From CAXBID01 sp963815305 (lineage in GTDB: Bacteria > Bacteroidota > Bacteroidia > Flavobacteriales > Flavobacteriaceae), in assembly GCA_963815305.1 (NCBI GenBank), contig CAWFFW010000001.1, positions 1,364,001-1,428,000 on the forward strand: a DNA stretch of 64,000 bases, given 5' to 3'. The position numbers were made by a program, and so were the translations under genes. Under the pieces are notes generated by a model. It searched no databases. It saw only the letters and a list, made by a program, of their open reading frames with translations, and had not been told where the DNA came from. Shown piece by piece: positions 38,336 to 47,996 of the stretch. The number at the start of each line of letters is the position of its first letter. Position 1 is the first letter of the stretch.

Positions 38336-39676
38336 ATGAAATTTAAAAAAGGGGAAAAAAATCTATTTCTATCAGAAAACACTTTTTTAAGATATTTCAA
38401 TTTTTCAATACTTTATCTAGCACAGGGAGCTCCAGAAGGGATTACTTTTTACGCCATTCCTGCATGGTTAGCAATGAATAATAAAACACCCACGGAGATT
38501 GCTAGTTATGCAGCGGTTATTGGGATTCCATGGAGTTTTAAAATCCTTATCGCCCCTCTTATGGATCGTTTTACTATACTATCCATGGGTAGAAAAAGAC
38601 CATGGGTTATTTTTGGGCAGTTAGGATTAATTGTTAGTTTTTTAGCGATAGGTTTCGTGGAAGACCCTTTAAATAACTTAAATGGGCTAATGATCGCGGG
38701 ATTTTTTATAAGCTTTTTTGGTGCATTCCAAGATGTCGCAACAGATGGTATGGCAATAGAGATTGTTCCAGAAAATGAACAAGCACGAGCCAATGGCCTT
38801 ATGTGGGGATCTAAAACAATTGGTGTTTCACTATCACTTGTTGTAGGAACTGCATTAATTAACGCTTTAGGTTTCTCTGTAGCAATTCCATTTCTATCTA
38901 TTGCCTTTGCATTTTTCATTTTGGCTCCTATTTTTTTTAGAGAAAGACCAGGTGAAAAATTTATGCCTTGGAGTCGTGGTAAGCCTTCTAAATATGCAAA
39001 AACAATTCAACTAGATAGTTGGAAAAAAATATTTAAAGGCCTATTAAAAGTTGTTATTCTTCCTTCTAGCCTTTTTATTAGTATTGCAATTTGTTTTAAT
39101 GGTATGTTAAATGGCCTTATAGATACGCTTTTACCAATCTATACTATTCAAGAATTAGGGTGGTCCGACACATCATTTTCACAAGCTTTCTCTACAGCAA
39201 CTTTAATAAGCGGTTTGTTCGGGATGTTTGCTGGTGGTGCCTTAGTTGATTTTTTTGGTGAAAAAAGAATGCTAACTATTTATCTTTTATTAACCATAAC
39301 CATACTTTTTATTATTGGCTTATTTACTGCACTTTGGGGGTATAACTCTTTTATTTTTGGGTTTATTCTACTATCAACCTTATTAGGTACTTTTATCCAT
39401 ATCGCCTTTTTTGCAACAGCTATGAAATTATGTTATAAAACGGTTGCAGCTACTCAATTTACGCTTTATATGGCTATCTCAAATTCTGGTAGGGCCTATG
39501 GATGTGGACTTGTTGGCACCTTAAAGGATATTTTTAGTTGGGAACAAGTTTTTATGTTAATTGCATTTGCTCCATTAGTAAGCATATTAATGATTCAATT
39601 TATAAATTTTATAAAACACAAAAAAAATATAGATAAATTTAAAATAACAAAACCATTAAAAATAAAAACTATTTAA
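38336..39676 (+). CDS. Major facilitator transporter, AmpG / acetyl-CoA-transporter-like
   Basis: 446 residues with 12 hydrophobic helices. The family signature is near the start: LYLAQGAPEGITFYAIPAW (~25-43), then GIPWSFKILIAPLMDR and MGRKRPWV (loop 2-3), and FQDVATDGMAIEIVP (~131-145). These occur in AmpG (muropeptide permease) and the related AT-1/SLC33 acetyl-CoA transporters. The cargo is uncertain; the downstream acyltransferase-like membrane proteins make an acyl-donor or cell-wall fragment attractive. Two bases separate it from the next gene. Confidence 0.85.
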   Translation: MKFKKGEKNLFLSENTFLRYFNFSILYLAQGAPEGITFYAIPAWLAMNNKTPTEIASYAAVIGIPWSFKILIAPLMDRFTILSMGRKRPWVIFGQLGLIVSFLAIGFVEDPLNNLNGLMIAGFFISFFGAFQDVATDGMAIEIVPENEQARANGLMWGSKTIGVSLSLVVGTALINALGFSVAIPFLSIAFAFFILAPIFFRERPGEKFMPWSRGKPSKYAKTIQLDSWKKIFKGLLKVVILPSSLFISIAICFNGMLNGLIDTLLPIYTIQELGWSDTSFSQAFSTATLISGLFGMFAGGALVDFFGEKRMLTIYLLLTITILFIIGLFTALWGYNSFIFGFILLSTLLGTFIHIAFFATAMKLCYKTVAATQFTLYMAISNSGRAYGCGLVGTLKDIFSWEQVFMLIAFAPLVSILMIQFINFIKHKKNIDKFKITKPLKIKTI

Positions 39677-39678
39677 CC

Positions 39679-40551
39679 ATGAAAACCTTTATCAAACTAT
39701 CAGTTACCCTATCTATTATTCTATTAACTTCATGTAATAACGAAGTAGATAAAAACATTAAAATGTATACCGAAACATGGGATGAAGTAATAAACTCAGG
39801 TAATCTTGATTTCATTAACGAAACTAATTTCACTCCTGACATTACACTAATATCTAGTCCCGAGAACATTGTAGGTATAGAAGATTTCAAAGGGTATTAT
39901 TCCAATTTCGTAACTGGATTTTCAGATATCGAATTCACCATGAAAAGTGTTTTTGGGCAAGGAAATAACCTTGTAAAACACTGGAATTTTAAAGGTACTC
40001 ATTCTGGAGATTTTTTTGGTATTCCTGCAACTGGTAGAACGGTAAATGTTGAGGGAACCACTTTAGTTAAAATGAAGGATGGTAAAATTGCACAAGAACA
40101 GGACTTTATGGATAATCTGGAATTTTATCAGCAATTAGGTTTAATGTCTTCCCCCGAAAATGTTGGTATAATTGATGGGCTTTACAAATCATTTGCTACT
40201 GGTGATATCCCTTCAGTTTTAGGTTTATTAGATGCTAAAGTTATTTGGAATGAAGCTGAAGGAAATGCTCTGGCAGATGGCAATCCGTATATAGGTCCAG
40301 ACGCTGTATTAAACGGCGTATTTGCTCGCATAGGTGCAGATTATGAATATTTTAAATTAGCTGATATTGAACTTCACGAGATGTTTAACAACCAAGTACT
40401 TGCGACATTACGTTACCAAGCTAAACTGAATAAAAATGGAAACACAATTGATGCTCAAGCTGCCCATTTATATACACTTAAAGATGGGAAAATAACGGCT
40501 TTCCAACAATATGTAGACACAAAGCAACTTAATGATGCCTTAAAAAAATAA
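39679..40551 (+). CDS. Lipoprotein with two SnoaL/NTF2-like domains
   Basis: 290 residues. A lipoprotein signal ends in the lipobox LLTSC (Cys ~19), so membrane-anchored on the periplasmic side or exposed. The first SnoaL-like domain (~22-155) has the ester-cyclase pattern WNFKGTHSGDFFGIPATGR and KMKDGKIAQEQDFMD. The second (~160-288) has FATGDIPSVLGLLDAKVIWNE and YTLKDGKITAFQQYVD. Probably co-transcribed with the MFS gene two bases upstream. Function unknown; it may bind or cyclise a small lipophilic substrate. Confidence 0.82.
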   Translation: MKTFIKLSVTLSIILLTSCNNEVDKNIKMYTETWDEVINSGNLDFINETNFTPDITLISSPENIVGIEDFKGYYSNFVTGFSDIEFTMKSVFGQGNNLVKHWNFKGTHSGDFFGIPATGRTVNVEGTTLVKMKDGKIAQEQDFMDNLEFYQQLGLMSSPENVGIIDGLYKSFATGDIPSVLGLLDAKVIWNEAEGNALADGNPYIGPDAVLNGVFARIGADYEYFKLADIELHEMFNNQVLATLRYQAKLNKNGNTIDAQAAHLYTLKDGKITAFQQYVDTKQLNDALKK

Positions 40552-40585
40552 ACTTAATATTAATTATTAACCAAAATCCAAAATT

Positions 40586-41313
40586 ATGAGAAAATTATTA
40601 TTTATTATGTTATTGCTTCCTCTACTAGCAGTAGCTCAAGAAAACGAAAGATTTTATTAAACATGACAGAGATTACTGTAAAATATGGTCATGAGGCACA
40701 ATTTATTGAAGGTGTTAAATCGTGGAAAGCATGTTATTTAGAAAACGAAGGCGAAAACAAATGGAGTATGTGGTCACGTGTTCAAGGCGAAGATACCGTT
40801 TATGTCATGACAAGTACGATGGCTAAATGGGCAGAAATGGATGAAGAAGGTGATGAAGCGGGAAAAGCATGTAGAATGATTATTCAAAATTTTATAATAT
40901 CCCATGTTAATAGTGTGCATTATAATATTGCAAGTTCTATACCTGAGATAAGTAGTAAAACTCCAATGCCAGGAGACACAAAGATTGTTTCAGTTTACAA
41001 TTTTAAAATTGCTAACTCTACTACTTTTAGAGAGGTTATTGATGCTTTAACTGCTGCTATGAAAAAAGCTGAAGGTGATTCAAGATACATTTGGTATGAC
41101 GTTTTGGGAGGTGCTCCAGAGGTAGCGGATTATTTCGTAACAGCTACTTTTAAAAACTTTGCTGCCCTTGATATTGACCAAGATAGTATTTGGGAAATTT
41201 ACACTAAAGCCAATGGTAAAGCAAAAACAGATGCATTAAGAAATAAGATGAGGGCTTCAATTTCAAGTCAGTGGTCTTACATGTATTCTTTAAAAAAAGA
41301 ACTTTCTAATTAA
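40586..41313 (+). CDS. Secreted uncharacterised protein, one-base frameshift at ~40652-40659
   Basis: ATG 40586 begins a clear signal peptide (MRKLLFIMLLLPLLAVAQ) followed by ENERFY and then a stop in frame at 40658. The rest, MTEITVKYGHEAQFIEGVKSW and on to 41313, lies in another frame from 40663. Adding one T to the ATTAAA stretch would read ...ERFYLNMTEITV. The mature part (~220 residues) has two similar halves: KYGHEAQFIEGVKSWKACYL, and NFKIANSTTFREVIDALTAA with YIWYDVLGG. These suggest two ferredoxin-like (antibiotic-monooxygenase-like) domains. Without a frame fix only a cytosolic 216-residue product could be made. Confidence 0.65.
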
Positions 41314-41541
41314 TAATCGAAATCAATAAGTATTTTGAAATGAAAATTCGGATAGTTTAAAATGCGGCTACCTGAGTTCTCTTTTAACTCTTCAATTATA
41401 TATTAAAAATAATCATCGTAAAATTAAAAAGTGCTTTCACTTTTAAAATATTATTTACATCACGTAATGATTGGATTCATTAAAGGTGGTAATCAATTCA
41501 ATGATTTTCAGTTATAAAACTTAAATTAATACAACCCAATT

Positions 41542-42837
41542 ATGCAAACAACCAAAACAATGCTGAGTCCTTTAGAAGCTTCAGATAGAATTCAATCTTT
41601 AGACATTATGAGAGGAATTGTATTGTTTGGAATTTTATTAATGAATATTAACGGTATGGGATTGTCTGGTGCCTATGGAGACCCAACAGTTTCTGGAGGT
41701 GCAACCGGATGGAATCTCGTAACTTGGATAACCACTAACATGCTTTTTGAAGGTACCATGCGAGCCTTATTCTCATTATTATTTGGCGTTGGTATGTTTA
41801 TCTTTCTGGATAGGTTAGAAAAAAAAGGTGCTGGTATAAAAGCAGCCAATATTTATTTTAGACGGCTTATTTGGCTATTAATTTTTGGTTTAATTAACGC
41901 CTATATATTACTCTGGTATGGTGATATTTTATTTAGTTATGCCCTTATGGGCTTTTTCGTGTTTTCCTTCAGAAACTTACCTCCAAAAAAATTAGTCTTA
42001 GCCTCCATTATTTTATTTTCTATAGGTACTCTTTGGAATTACAGTGATTATTTGAGGGATGTAAAATTCATGGAAAATGTTGCACTTATTGAAAGCTATA
42101 CGTCAGAAGGAAAAGAATTAACAAAAGAACTTATTGAAGTAGAATATAAATGGAATGAAATAAAGTGGAGTAAATCTGAGACTGGTATTGAAAATAATAA
42201 TGATAATATGCGTAAAAGTTACTTAAGCGCTCTTAAATATCTAGCACCAATAAATAAACATTTTAATGAACACTTTCCCCTAAGATACGATTTGTGGGAT
42301 ATATTAAGTATGATGCTTATGGGTATTGCTTTTTTTAAATTAAAGATTCTGACCTCCGAAAAATCATATCGGTTTTATATCGTTATGGTGCTTATAGGAT
42401 ATGCCGTTGGATTAAGTGTTAACTATTATGAAACCAAATTAATATTGGATGATAATTTTTCATTATTAGCCTTTTCTAAATCTAACATTACTTACGATTT
42501 AGGTCGTGTATTTGTAGCTATTGGTCACGTCGGTCTTATTATGTTGTTCTGTAAACTTACATTATTCAAAAATTTTAAATATGCGTTATCTTGTGTAGGT
42601 CGAATGGCTTTAACAAACTATTTAATGCATTCCTTAATAGCTTTGTTGCTTTTTACAGGTGCAGGTTTTGGGTTGTTCGGCACATTTGAAAGACATGAAT
42701 TATTATACATGGTGTTTTCCATCTGGTTATTTCAAATAATAATAAGTCCGATTTGGCTAAAATATTATCAATTTGGACCTTTGGAATGGATTTGGAGGAA
42801 TTTAAGCTACTTAACTAGATACCCTTTAAAAAAATAA
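41542..42837 (+). CDS. DUF418 (YeiB-family) membrane protein
   Basis: 431 residues with about eight to ten helices. It opens with the acyltransferase-3-like motif RIQSLDIMRGIVLFGILLMN (~15-35), has LFSLLFGVGMFIFLDRLE (~79), WYGDILFSYALMGF (~131) and ends with the DUF418 hallmark FGPLEWIWRNLSYL. YeiB-type proteins are in the superfamily of membrane acyltransferases but have no established reaction. It forms a near-contiguous series with the next two genes (5- and 39-base gaps). Confidence 0.85.
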   Translation: MQTTKTMLSPLEASDRIQSLDIMRGIVLFGILLMNINGMGLSGAYGDPTVSGGATGWNLVTWITTNMLFEGTMRALFSLLFGVGMFIFLDRLEKKGAGIKAANIYFRRLIWLLIFGLINAYILLWYGDILFSYALMGFFVFSFRNLPPKKLVLASIILFSIGTLWNYSDYLRDVKFMENVALIESYTSEGKELTKELIEVEYKWNEIKWSKSETGIENNNDNMRKSYLSALKYLAPINKHFNEHFPLRYDLWDILSMMLMGIAFFKLKILTSEKSYRFYIVMVLIGYAVGLSVNYYETKLILDDNFSLLAFSKSNITYDLGRVFVAIGHVGLIMLFCKLTLFKNFKYALSCVGRMALTNYLMHSLIALLLFTGAGFGLFGTFERHELLYMVFSIWLFQIIISPIWLKYYQFGPLEWIWRNLSYLTRYPLKK

Positions 42838-42842
42838 AATAT

Positions 42843-44093
42843 ATGAGTTATACAAAAACGGATATTAAACCAGTAAATCAAAATAATAGAATTGAATTTC
42901 TCGACGTTTTACGCGGCATTGCCATTCAATTTATTTTTATGGCTAATATTGTTTTTTTATCAGGTCTTTTTTTTGTGCCTGAAGAATTTAGAATTCCAGA
43001 AACCCTATTTGCTTCTGATGATTTATTAGACCTTTTGTCATTTACTTTTATAGATGGAAAATTTTACTCCATTTTTTCTTTGCTTTTTGGAATAGGGTGT
43101 TTTATACAATATGATAAACTCACAAAAAAAAACAAATCATTTTCAAATTTTTTTAAACACAGAATGTTTTGGCTTCTCATTTTTGGGCTTTTGCATTTAG
43201 CGGGCTTATGGCTTGGAGATATTCTAACACTTTATGCTATTTTAGGATTTGTATTAATATTATTTGTAGAAATTTCAGAGAAAAAACTGCTATGGATGGC
43301 AGGTCTTTTAATTTTAACTCCTTTACTAAATTGGTTTATAATACATACTCTCAACTTTAATTACACACACTATTTTTTTAAATTAAACACAGATTTACTT
43401 GAATATTTCGGTTATCCAACTGCCGATTTCAGCGGTATAAAAATAATTGACTATCACTTTTTTATTTTAAATGACAAATTGCCAGATTTCTTTAAAATGA
43501 ATTTAAGTAATGTATTCATTCGTATTGGTTTTATTTTAGAAGAAGGACGCATATTTAAAGTATTTGGCATTTTTTTAATAGGTATATGGAGTGGTAGAAA
43601 AATATTAGATAATCAACTGCTTGAAAACACTAAGTTTTTAAAAAAAATAGCGTTATATGGAATTCTTTTGGGGTTACCTATGAGTGCTCTAAGAACAGGT
43701 ATTGAATTTTTTGCCGATAAAACCGAATTATTCAGCTTTTTCAGCACACTATCTTACGCATTAAGCACAGTGCCATTAGCTATTGGCTATACAGCACTAC
43801 TTGCACTTATTTATAATAAAAGACCGAAATTATTAAATTGGATAGCTCCTGCTGGTAGAATGGCTTTTACAAATTACATTTCACAAACCATTATCTCTAT
43901 ATTCTTGTTTTATGGCTTGGGGTTGGGCCTTGCGGGACGATTTGGATACACTACCATTATGGCTATTGCCCTACTTATTTTTCTTTGTCAAGTTGTTTTT
44001 AGTACGATTTGGTTAAAGTTTTTTAAGTATGGACCTCTTGAGTGGATTTGGAGGCAACTCACTTATGAGAAAAGACTACCTTTAAGGAAATAA
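42843..44093 (+). CDS. DUF418 (YeiB-family) membrane protein, second copy
   Basis: 416 residues. Same plan as its upstream neighbour: RIEFLDVLRGIAIQFIFMAN (~16-36), FYSIFSLLFGIGCFIQYDKL (~75), LWLGDILTLYAILGF (~122), GRMAFTNYISQTI and the C-terminal YGPLEWIWRQLTY. The two copies are clearly diverged, so this is an old duplication or a functional pair. Function unknown. Confidence 0.85.
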   Translation: MSYTKTDIKPVNQNNRIEFLDVLRGIAIQFIFMANIVFLSGLFFVPEEFRIPETLFASDDLLDLLSFTFIDGKFYSIFSLLFGIGCFIQYDKLTKKNKSFSNFFKHRMFWLLIFGLLHLAGLWLGDILTLYAILGFVLILFVEISEKKLLWMAGLLILTPLLNWFIIHTLNFNYTHYFFKLNTDLLEYFGYPTADFSGIKIIDYHFFILNDKLPDFFKMNLSNVFIRIGFILEEGRIFKVFGIFLIGIWSGRKILDNQLLENTKFLKKIALYGILLGLPMSALRTGIEFFADKTELFSFFSTLSYALSTVPLAIGYTALLALIYNKRPKLLNWIAPAGRMAFTNYISQTIISIFLFYGLGLGLAGRFGYTTIMAIALLIFLCQVVFSTIWLKFFKYGPLEWIWRQLTYEKRLPLRK

Positions 44094-44132
44094 TTAAATT
44101 TTAGAAAACTAGCTCGGTATTATCAAATAATA

Positions 44133-45314
44133 ATGAAATTAAAATCTACTAGAATAGAATCTATTGATATCCTAAGAGGTGTAGTCATGGTAATTATGGC
44201 TTTAGATCATGTTCGAGATTTTTTTCACTATGGGGCTTTTGCAAGTAGCCCAACTAACTTAGACACAACAACACCTATCTTATTCTTTACCCGATTTATA
44301 ACCCATTACTGTGCACCCGTTTTTATATTTCTTGCAGGAACTGCAGCCTACCTCTACGGAACACAAAAAACGAAACATGAGTTATTTAAGTTTTTAATGA
44401 CCCGTGGTTTATGGTTAATTTTTTTAGAAATTGTAGTCAATAATTTCTTATGGAGATTTGACTTTACTTATAGTAGAGTGGTGCTTCAGGTTATTTGGGC
44501 TATTGGTTTGAGTATGATGTTTCTTTCTCTTTTTATTTATTTATCAAGAAAAGGGATCATCATGGTGGGGATTATTATCGTTGCTGGACATAATCTACTT
44601 GATTCTATTGTAATGCAAGGATCAAATTTCAAATCTGTTATCTGGTATATATTTCATCAAACTAATTTTATTTCACTGACTGATACTATTAATCTTGGGA
44701 TTTTTTATCCTGTTTTGCCATGGATAGGATTAATACTACTAGGCTATAGTTTAGGATTTTTATACACGAAAGATTTTGATCCCTTGATACGAAAAAAATG
44801 GCTACTCAGGCTTGGTGTTGGAGCAATCATTCTATTTTTTGTACTAAGAGGGGTTAATATTTATGGTGATTTAGTACCATGGTCTATTCAAGACACAACA
44901 ATTAAATCAATTTTATCATTTTTTAAAATAACAAAATATCCGCCTTCGCTAGCTTATACTCTTATTACCATAGGGCCTGCTCTTTTATTTTTATACGGTA
45001 TAGAAAATGTAAAAAATAAAGTAACAGATTTCTTTTTAGTTTTTGGTCGTGTACCTCTATTTTATTACTTCCTTCATATATTTGTTATACATGCCCTAGC
45101 GCTTATTGGCACTTTAGTGATTGGTGGAGATTGGACTATTATGATTTTAACTTCAGATGTTTTTGCCAGCGGTAAACTGGCCACTTATGGATACTCCTTG
45201 TTAACTGTTTACTTGGTTTGGATTGGCGTTATAGCACTCTTATATTATCCAAGTAAAACCTATATGATTTATAAAGCCAACAACAAAGATAAATGGTGGT
45301 TGAGTTATTTATAA
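44133..45314 (+). CDS. DUF1624 / HGSNAT-like (heparan-alpha-glucosaminide N-acetyltransferase catalytic domain) membrane protein
   Basis: 393 residues, about ten helices. The N-terminus RIESIDILRGVVMVIMALDH (~7-26) with FFTRFITHYCAPVFIFLAGT (~50-70) and LYGTQKTKHEL is the DUF1624/HGSNAT pattern, with the conserved first-loop His (ALDH). HGSNAT-type enzymes move acetyl groups from cytoplasmic acetyl-CoA to sugars on the other side of the membrane. Here the acceptor is unknown. Last gene of the 36-45 kb accessory cluster. Confidence 0.82.
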   Translation: MKLKSTRIESIDILRGVVMVIMALDHVRDFFHYGAFASSPTNLDTTTPILFFTRFITHYCAPVFIFLAGTAAYLYGTQKTKHELFKFLMTRGLWLIFLEIVVNNFLWRFDFTYSRVVLQVIWAIGLSMMFLSLFIYLSRKGIIMVGIIIVAGHNLLDSIVMQGSNFKSVIWYIFHQTNFISLTDTINLGIFYPVLPWIGLILLGYSLGFLYTKDFDPLIRKKWLLRLGVGAIILFFVLRGVNIYGDLVPWSIQDTTIKSILSFFKITKYPPSLAYTLITIGPALLFLYGIENVKNKVTDFFLVFGRVPLFYYFLHIFVIHALALIGTLVIGGDWTIMILTSDVFASGKLATYGYSLLTVYLVWIGVIALLYYPSKTYMIYKANNKDKWWLSYL

Positions 45315-45480
45315 TTTAGCCAAAAAACTACATTTACTTTTATCAAATACAACCTTTTTGTAAAGAAAATGATGCAATTTTTGTAAGAAAAAATTGTTTT
45401 ATTTGATTTTATTTGTATATTTCATCGATTTAATTTGTATTTAAACGAATAAATATTCAACTAACGGTAAGCCATTCAAT

Positions 45481-46974
45481 ATGTTAACTAAACATAAATC
45501 AAATATTTATACTCCTGAAAAAACGTTCTGTTTATTTAATTTTGTTCAAGAATCTGCAACTATTGGAATTTGGGAGGTAGATTTAGAAACCATGAAAACA
45601 ACATGGAGCCATGTTACAAAAGAAATTCATGAAGTTGACATTGATTTTGAACCCACTGTAGAGTCTGGAATTTTGTTTTATAAAGAAGGCTATAGTAGAA
45701 ATACTATAAATACATTATTTACAAAATGTATAAAAGAATTTGAAAATTTTGATACTGAATTACAAATAATTACCGCTAAAGGTAACGAAAAATGGGTAAG
45801 AGCTATAGGTGTTGCTCAAGTTGAAAACGGAAAGGCAATTAAAGTATCTGGTGCTTTTCAAGATATTGACGACAAAACAAAAGTTTTAAAAAAAATAGCG
45901 TTAAGAGAGGAACAGTTTAGAAAAACTTTTGAATTTTCTAGAGTAGGAATGGTCATTGTAAATTTACAAGGAAAATGGATTAAAGTAAATAATGCTATTT
46001 GTGAAATGCTAGGCTATACATCAAAAGAATTATTATCATTTTCATACAGTGACATTACTTATTTTGATGATTTAGATATTAGCAATAAAGCCTTTAATAA
46101 TTTGCTTGGGGGTAAATTAGACTCTTTTGAAATTCAAAAAAGATACGTACATAAAAATAGTTCTGTAGTTTGGACCATACTATCAATATCCTTAGTCAAA
46201 AATGATATAGGGAAACCGATTCATTTTGTTTTTCAAGTTAATGATATTACTAAAATAAAAGAAGCTGAGAAAAATATAAATAGTTTATTGGAAGTTTCAA
46301 AAAAGCAAAATAAAAGACTTTTAAATTTTGCTCATATAGTTTCACATAACTTAAGATCGCACTTCAGCAATTTAGACATGCTTACTGATATTATGCAAAT
46401 CGATATACCCGAAGCCACACAAAATGACATTTTTCCTTTACTAAAAGAGGCTATTAGTCATTTAGGTGAAAGTATAGATAATTTAAATCAAGTCGCTATT
46501 TTAAAATCTAATTTATCAGAAAAAATAGAATCTATTAATCTGAAAAATGCGTTTAAAAAATCAACTGCTAGTGTTAAAGGCTCAATAATTAAGTATAATG
46601 TCATCATAAACACTAGTATTGATAAAGATATTACAGTAAGTGCAATTCCTGCATATTTAGATAGTATTTTATTCAATTTATTAACAAATTCAATAAAATA
46701 CAGATCTTTTGACAGACCACTAAAAGTTGACGTTAGTGCAAAAAAGGAGGGTGATTATGTTATCATTAAATTTAAAGATAATGGTCTTGGTATAGACTTA
46801 AAATTACATGGTAATAAAATTTTTGGAATGTATAAAACCTTTCATGATTATAAAGATTCAAAAGGGTTGGGTTTATTTATTACCAAAAACCATGTTGAAT
46901 CCATGGGTGGGGATATAAGTTTAAAAAGTAAAGTAAATGTTGGTACCACATTTACAATTTTATTAAGATCATAA
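45481..46974 (+). CDS. PAS-domain sensor histidine kinase
   Basis: 497 residues, no signal peptide or membrane segment, so probably cytoplasmic. PAS-1 (~20-135: SATIGIWEVDLETMKTTW, with a PAC-like KWVRAIGVAQ), PAS-2 (~140-265: FRKTFEFSRVGMVIVNLQGK, NNAICEMLGYTSKELL) and then the H-box FAHIVSHNLRSHFSNL (~283-298). N-box LDSILFNLLTNSIKYRS, G1 FKDNGLGID and G2 KGLGLFITKNHVESMGG complete the ATPase domain. It forms an operon with the single-domain response regulator four bases downstream. The signal is unknown. Confidence 0.92.
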   Translation: MLTKHKSNIYTPEKTFCLFNFVQESATIGIWEVDLETMKTTWSHVTKEIHEVDIDFEPTVESGILFYKEGYSRNTINTLFTKCIKEFENFDTELQIITAKGNEKWVRAIGVAQVENGKAIKVSGAFQDIDDKTKVLKKIALREEQFRKTFEFSRVGMVIVNLQGKWIKVNNAICEMLGYTSKELLSFSYSDITYFDDLDISNKAFNNLLGGKLDSFEIQKRYVHKNSSVVWTILSISLVKNDIGKPIHFVFQVNDITKIKEAEKNINSLLEVSKKQNKRLLNFAHIVSHNLRSHFSNLDMLTDIMQIDIPEATQNDIFPLLKEAISHLGESIDNLNQVAILKSNLSEKIESINLKNAFKKSTASVKGSIIKYNVIINTSIDKDITVSAIPAYLDSILFNLLTNSIKYRSFDRPLKVDVSAKKEGDYVIIKFKDNGLGIDLKLHGNKIFGMYKTFHDYKDSKGLGLFITKNHVESMGGDISLKSKVNVGTTFTILLRS

Positions 46975-46978
46975 AGAT

Positions 46979-47368
46979 ATGAGTACAACTTGCATTATTG
47001 ACGACGATCCCATTTTTGTTTTTGGGGCTAAAAAAATTATGGAAATGGCAGACGTTTCTAATACTTTTATAGTTTTTAAAAATGGGAAAGCTGCATTAGA
47101 TGGTCTCAAACCTATTTTGCATCATGGCAAAAATATACCCGATATTATTTTATTAGACATAAACATGCCAATAATGGATGGATGGCAATTTTTGGATGAG
47201 TTTATTAAAATTGATTGTAAAAAAACAATTAAAATTTATGTTGTTAGTTCTTCCATAGACCCTTCTGATTTAGAAAGAGCTGAAAAATATCATATTATTG
47301 AAGATTATATTCTTAAACCTATTTCCTTAGAGAAAATAAAAGCCATTTATAACAGGAAAATTTCATAA
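46979..47368 (+). CDS. Single-domain CheY-like response regulator
   Basis: 129 residues. Acidic pair IDDDP (~7-11), phospho-acceptor in ILLDINMP (Asp ~58), switch in YVVSSSID (~90) and Lys in YILKPIS (~111). No output domain. Together with the PAS kinase upstream this gives a two-component pair acting by protein contacts or by phosphorelay. Confidence 0.93.
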   Translation: MSTTCIIDDDPIFVFGAKKIMEMADVSNTFIVFKNGKAALDGLKPILHHGKNIPDIILLDINMPIMDGWQFLDEFIKIDCKKTIKIYVVSSSIDPSDLERAEKYHIIEDYILKPISLEKIKAIYNRKIS

Positions 47369-47403
47369 TTTTTAAAGCTTCAAAATGTTAAAGGCCACAG
47401 CAA

Positions 47404-47967
47404 CTAATCTCTTACAGTTCCTGTAAAAACACTTACTTTAGCGTTAAAAGGGTTTCCAGATGATCGCCGTAATAAAACAATTTGTCCGCAGTGCCATAAG
47501 GCATCAGATATGGGTCCATTTATAATATTCCAAAAAGGAAATCTATCATTATCATATTCAGAAATATCATCAGTATTCTTAAGTATCTCTGCAGCTTTCT
47601 TAAAATTTGATAATGTTAGTTTACGCTTTTCCTCAAAACTTATCACTTTAGAATCTTTCATCTTTTCAGCAGATTGTGATATGGCATTTAAAATAAAGTT
47701 TGATAAGCCATATATATGGTCTATAATTTCATTAGAAGTTCGCCCTGTCTCACTAATCTTATAGCTTAAATCTTCAGGTCTTAAACCCTCTGTTGCCCAA
47801 TAATATCTAAAGCCCAAACCATCAATCAGTCTAGCGGATACGGTGCCTGCTGTGTAACTCTCACTAGGTTTTGGAATTTCGTAATACGTTAATTCTTCCT
47901 CCACGGTGTTCTGAGCGTTTAAACTTAAAATGAATAAAAAAATAATACTATTAAATATGAATTTCAT
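47404..47967 (-). CDS. Secreted DinB-like four-helix protein
   Basis: 187 residues with a signal peptide (MKFIFNSIIFLFILSLNAQ). Mature part helical: RLIDGLGFRYYWATEGL, EIIDHIYGLSNFI (candidate metal His) and DALWHCGQIVLLRRSSGNP (C-terminal His region) give the His spacing of the DinB/YfiT superfamily, usually Zn/Ni-binding thiol-dependent enzymes. Substrate unknown. Same strand as the PPK2 gene, 29 bases downstream of it. Confidence 0.7.
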   Translation of the reverse strand: MKFIFNSIIFLFILSLNAQNTVEEELTYYEIPKPSESYTAGTVSARLIDGLGFRYYWATEGLRPEDLSYKISETGRTSNEIIDHIYGLSNFILNAISQSAEKMKDSKVISFEEKRKLTLSNFKKAAEILKNTDDISEYDNDRFPFWNIINGPISDALWHCGQIVLLRRSSGNPFNAKVSVFTGTVRD

Positions 47968-47996
47968 AATGAGATTTCAGTCGCAATTGGTTTAAA

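Noticed and set aside
38506..38919. Minus-strand 137-codon frame in the MFS gene
   Set aside because: Antisense shadow of the conserved AmpG-like helices.
36098..45314. Phage or plasmid-defence island
   Set aside because: No nuclease, helicase, methyltransferase or toxin-antitoxin genes; contents are metabolic and envelope-type.
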